A DNA stretch of 53,401 nucleotides. Source: Bradyrhizobium jicamae (GTDB taxonomy: Bacteria; Pseudomonadota; Alphaproteobacteria; Rhizobiales; Xanthobacteraceae). The translations under genes and the position numbers were made by a program. Below are positions 51,856 through 53,401 of this stretch, in pieces. Each line of letters starts with the position of its first letter. Positions within the stretch are counted from its first letter, which is position 1. Location of the stretch: positions 1 through 53,401 of the forward strand of contig NZ_LLXZ01000234.1 of assembly GCF_001440395.1 (NCBI RefSeq). The letters are read 5' to 3'. The notes beneath the pieces are model-generated. The model saw nothing but the letters and a program-made list of their open reading frames with translations, made no database searches and was not told where the DNA came from.

Positions 51856-51899
51856 TGTGCACTGCACAATAATGTCAACAAATATTGTGCGACGCACAA
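51856..51899. promoter_or_regulatory. Twin palindromes upstream of the phasin gene
   Basis: TGTGCACTGCACA (51856-51868) and TTGTGCGACGCACAA (51885-51899) are each perfect inverted repeats around one central base, with centres 30 bases apart, about three helical turns. TGC-rich sites of this sort fit a PhaR-type repressor (inference). Confidence 0.65.
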
Positions 51900-52181
51900 A
51901 TGCGGCCATTTAGCGGAAAAGACTGCGGTCCTACGCAACGCTTAATTAATCTTTTGGAAACCCGCCGGGCCTAACCTGATTCCTGGACTTGTTCGTCTTC
52001 CGACAAACAGCCTGAAAGCTGTTTGCGAACAATATCTTAGCTAGAAAAGCGACCTGATCGGCCGCCCCAGCCGCGCGTAGTGGCCGGATCGGCACCTCGA
52101 GCGGGAGAAACTCAGCGGTTGATGGGCACAATTTCGCCTCACGGGCCGGTGATCAAGACAGAAATTGGGACGGGGAAGTAA

Positions 52182-53401
52182 ATGCTTCGTACAACCTTGG
52201 CTTCCTCGCGCGCTTTGCGCGTGTGCGCCCTCGGACTCATTACCTTCACGACCGCGATCCTGATCTCGAGCGAGAGCGCCGAAGCGCGCCGCTACAAGCA
52301 TCGCCGCCACCACGTCGTACGGGAAAGCTACAGCCCGCAATTCTCCTCGATCATCGTCGACGGCAATTCCGGTGCGGTGCTCTCCTCCAACAATCCCGAC
52401 GGTATCCGGCGCCCGGCATCGCTGACCAAGATCATGACGCTCTATCTGCTGTTCGAGCGGCTGGAATCCGGCAATATGAAGCTCGACACCGAGATGGACG
52501 TGTCCGAGCACGCCTCCGAGCAGGCCCCCACCAAGCTCGGCCTTAAGCCCGGCCAGACCATCAAGGTCGAGGACGCCATCAAGGGTCTCGTGACGCGCTC
52601 CGCCAACGACGCCTCCGTGGTCATCGCGGAAGCCATTGCCGGCGATGAAGCCGAATTCGCCAGGCTGATGACGCGCAAGGCGCGCGCGCTGGGCATGAGC
52701 AAGACCACCTATCGCAACGCCTCCGGCCTGCCCAACGACGAGCAACTGACCACCGCGCGCGATCAGGCCACCCTCGGCCGCGCCATCCAGGACCGCTTCC
52801 CGCGCTACTACCGCTACTTCGCGACCTCGGTGTTCAATTATCGGGGACAGGCGATCCGCAATCACAATCGCCTGCTCGGAAATGTCGAGGGCGTCGACGG
52901 CATCAAGACCGGCTACACCCGCGCCTCCGGCTTCAACCTCGTCAGCTCGATGCGTCGTGGCAACCGCCATCTCATCGGCGTGGTGCTGGGCGGCCGCAGC
53001 GGCGGTTCGCGCGACGCCACCATGCGCAACCTGCTGGCCGAGAACCTGGACAAAGGCGCGACCAAGCGTACCGTCGCCGCGATCAGCGAGCGCAATCCCG
53101 CCGACGGCACCGTCGACGTAGCCGAAGCCGACACCACATCGCGACAGGCCGAAGCGGCTCAGCCCGCCTTCGCCGCGGCCGAACCGGGGCTCGCGGCCAT
53201 GCAAACGACCCGCTCGATCGCGCCGGCCAAGCCGTCGCTGATGGCGGCCGCCGCCGCGGCCCTGCCCCCGCCGGCCGCCAAGGTCGAAGCCAGCAGGTTC
53301 GAGCAGCAAGCCAGGCCCGAACCCGCACCGCTGACCAGCGGCGTGATCCAGACCCAGCAGATATCGGCGATCCCCGGCTCGGCCGAACCGATGAAGCCGG
53401 T
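52182..53401 (+). CDS. D-alanyl-D-alanine carboxypeptidase, 3' end outside window
   Basis: A low-molecular-weight penicillin-binding protein that trims pentapeptides of peptidoglycan. The N-terminal signal peptide covers about residues 1-33 (LRVCALGLITFTTAILISSE). The catalytic motifs are Ser80 in SLTK (residues 80-83), SAN (140-142) and KTG (242-244, in GIKTGYT), the S11 peptidase set. The catalytic domain is complete by about residue 290; a long Ala/Pro-rich region follows and the frame is still open at the end of the window, so a SPOR or linker domain may follow. GGGGA lies seven bases before the ATG. Confidence 0.94.
   Translation, partial: MLRTTLASSRALRVCALGLITFTTAILISSESAEARRYKHRRHHVVRESYSPQFSSIIVDGNSGAVLSSNNPDGIRRPASLTKIMTLYLLFERLESGNMKLDTEMDVSEHASEQAPTKLGLKPGQTIKVEDAIKGLVTRSANDASVVIAEAIAGDEAEFARLMTRKARALGMSKTTYRNASGLPNDEQLTTARDQATLGRAIQDRFPRYYRYFATSVFNYRGQAIRNHNRLLGNVEGVDGIKTGYTRASGFNLVSSMRRGNRHLIGVVLGGRSGGSRDATMRNLLAENLDKGATKRTVAAISERNPADGTVDVAEADTTSRQAEAAQPAFAAAEPGLAAMQTTRSIAPAKPSLMAAAAAALPPPAAKVEASRFEQQARPEPAPLTSGVIQTQQISAIPGSAEPMKP

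Overview
The window reads as chromosomal DNA of a high-GC alphaproteobacterium of the Nitrobacteraceae (Bradyrhizobium type). The support is inferential: a divK-pleD pair beside rpmG, an EipB (DUF1849) protein, several class III cyclases fused to AAA/TPR or hydrolase modules, a Bug-type (TctC) binding protein, a phasin, and four families of short palindromic intergenic repeats of the kind common in that group. No rRNA, tRNA, CRISPR, phage or transposase gene was seen. Both ends cut a gene: dprA on the left lacks its N-terminus, and a D-Ala-D-Ala carboxypeptidase on the right lacks its C-terminus.

Region by region. 1-856: end of dprA. 857-11443: an accessory block between dprA and topA, genes that from general knowledge are neighbours in many rhizobia. 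It holds a decayed catalase fragment coupled to a cyclase-AAA-TPR gene, a three-gene heme-peroxidase-type operon on the minus strand, an HxlR/azoreductase divergent pair, a small one-helix membrane protein too short for routine gene calling, and an SDR/HxlR divergent pair with a striking nested operator. 11444-19701: a housekeeping run on the plus strand (topA, rnr, DUF983, NUDIX, LLM flavin oxidoreductase, rpmG). 19702-23969: a second accessory block (MFS exporter and TetR with a clear operator, serine hydrolase, GIY-YIG nuclease, repeats). 23970-27553: divK-pleD (cell-cycle and c-di-GMP signalling), DUF3572, dinB. 27570-35679: RidA, small unknown, GYD, slipin-NfeD membrane operon, EipB, second RidA with GDPD, FemAB-like acetyltransferase, HIT. 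35832-44245: SAM-cyclase-AAA-TPR, trmO with a TctC-type binding protein, azlCD, tyrosine phosphatase, lytic transglycosylase, PilZ. 44326-53401: clpA and clpS, TadG-like vWA protein, GYD plus hydrolase-cyclase operon, phasin, D-Ala-D-Ala carboxypeptidase.

How genes work together. Three class III nucleotide cyclases of two architectures suggest diversified cyclic-nucleotide signalling, alongside c-di-GMP makers and readers (PleD, PilZ). ClpS delivers N-degron substrates to ClpA. NfeD and slipin form a membrane quality-control pair. The two HxlR pairs and the TetR/MFS pair look like self-contained stress or xenobiotic response cassettes. The best candidates for undescribed biology are the mini-catalase / alpha-beta-barrel / DyP operon at 4445-7612 and the hydrolase-cyclase/GYD cassette enclosed by two almost identical terminators at 49273-51415.
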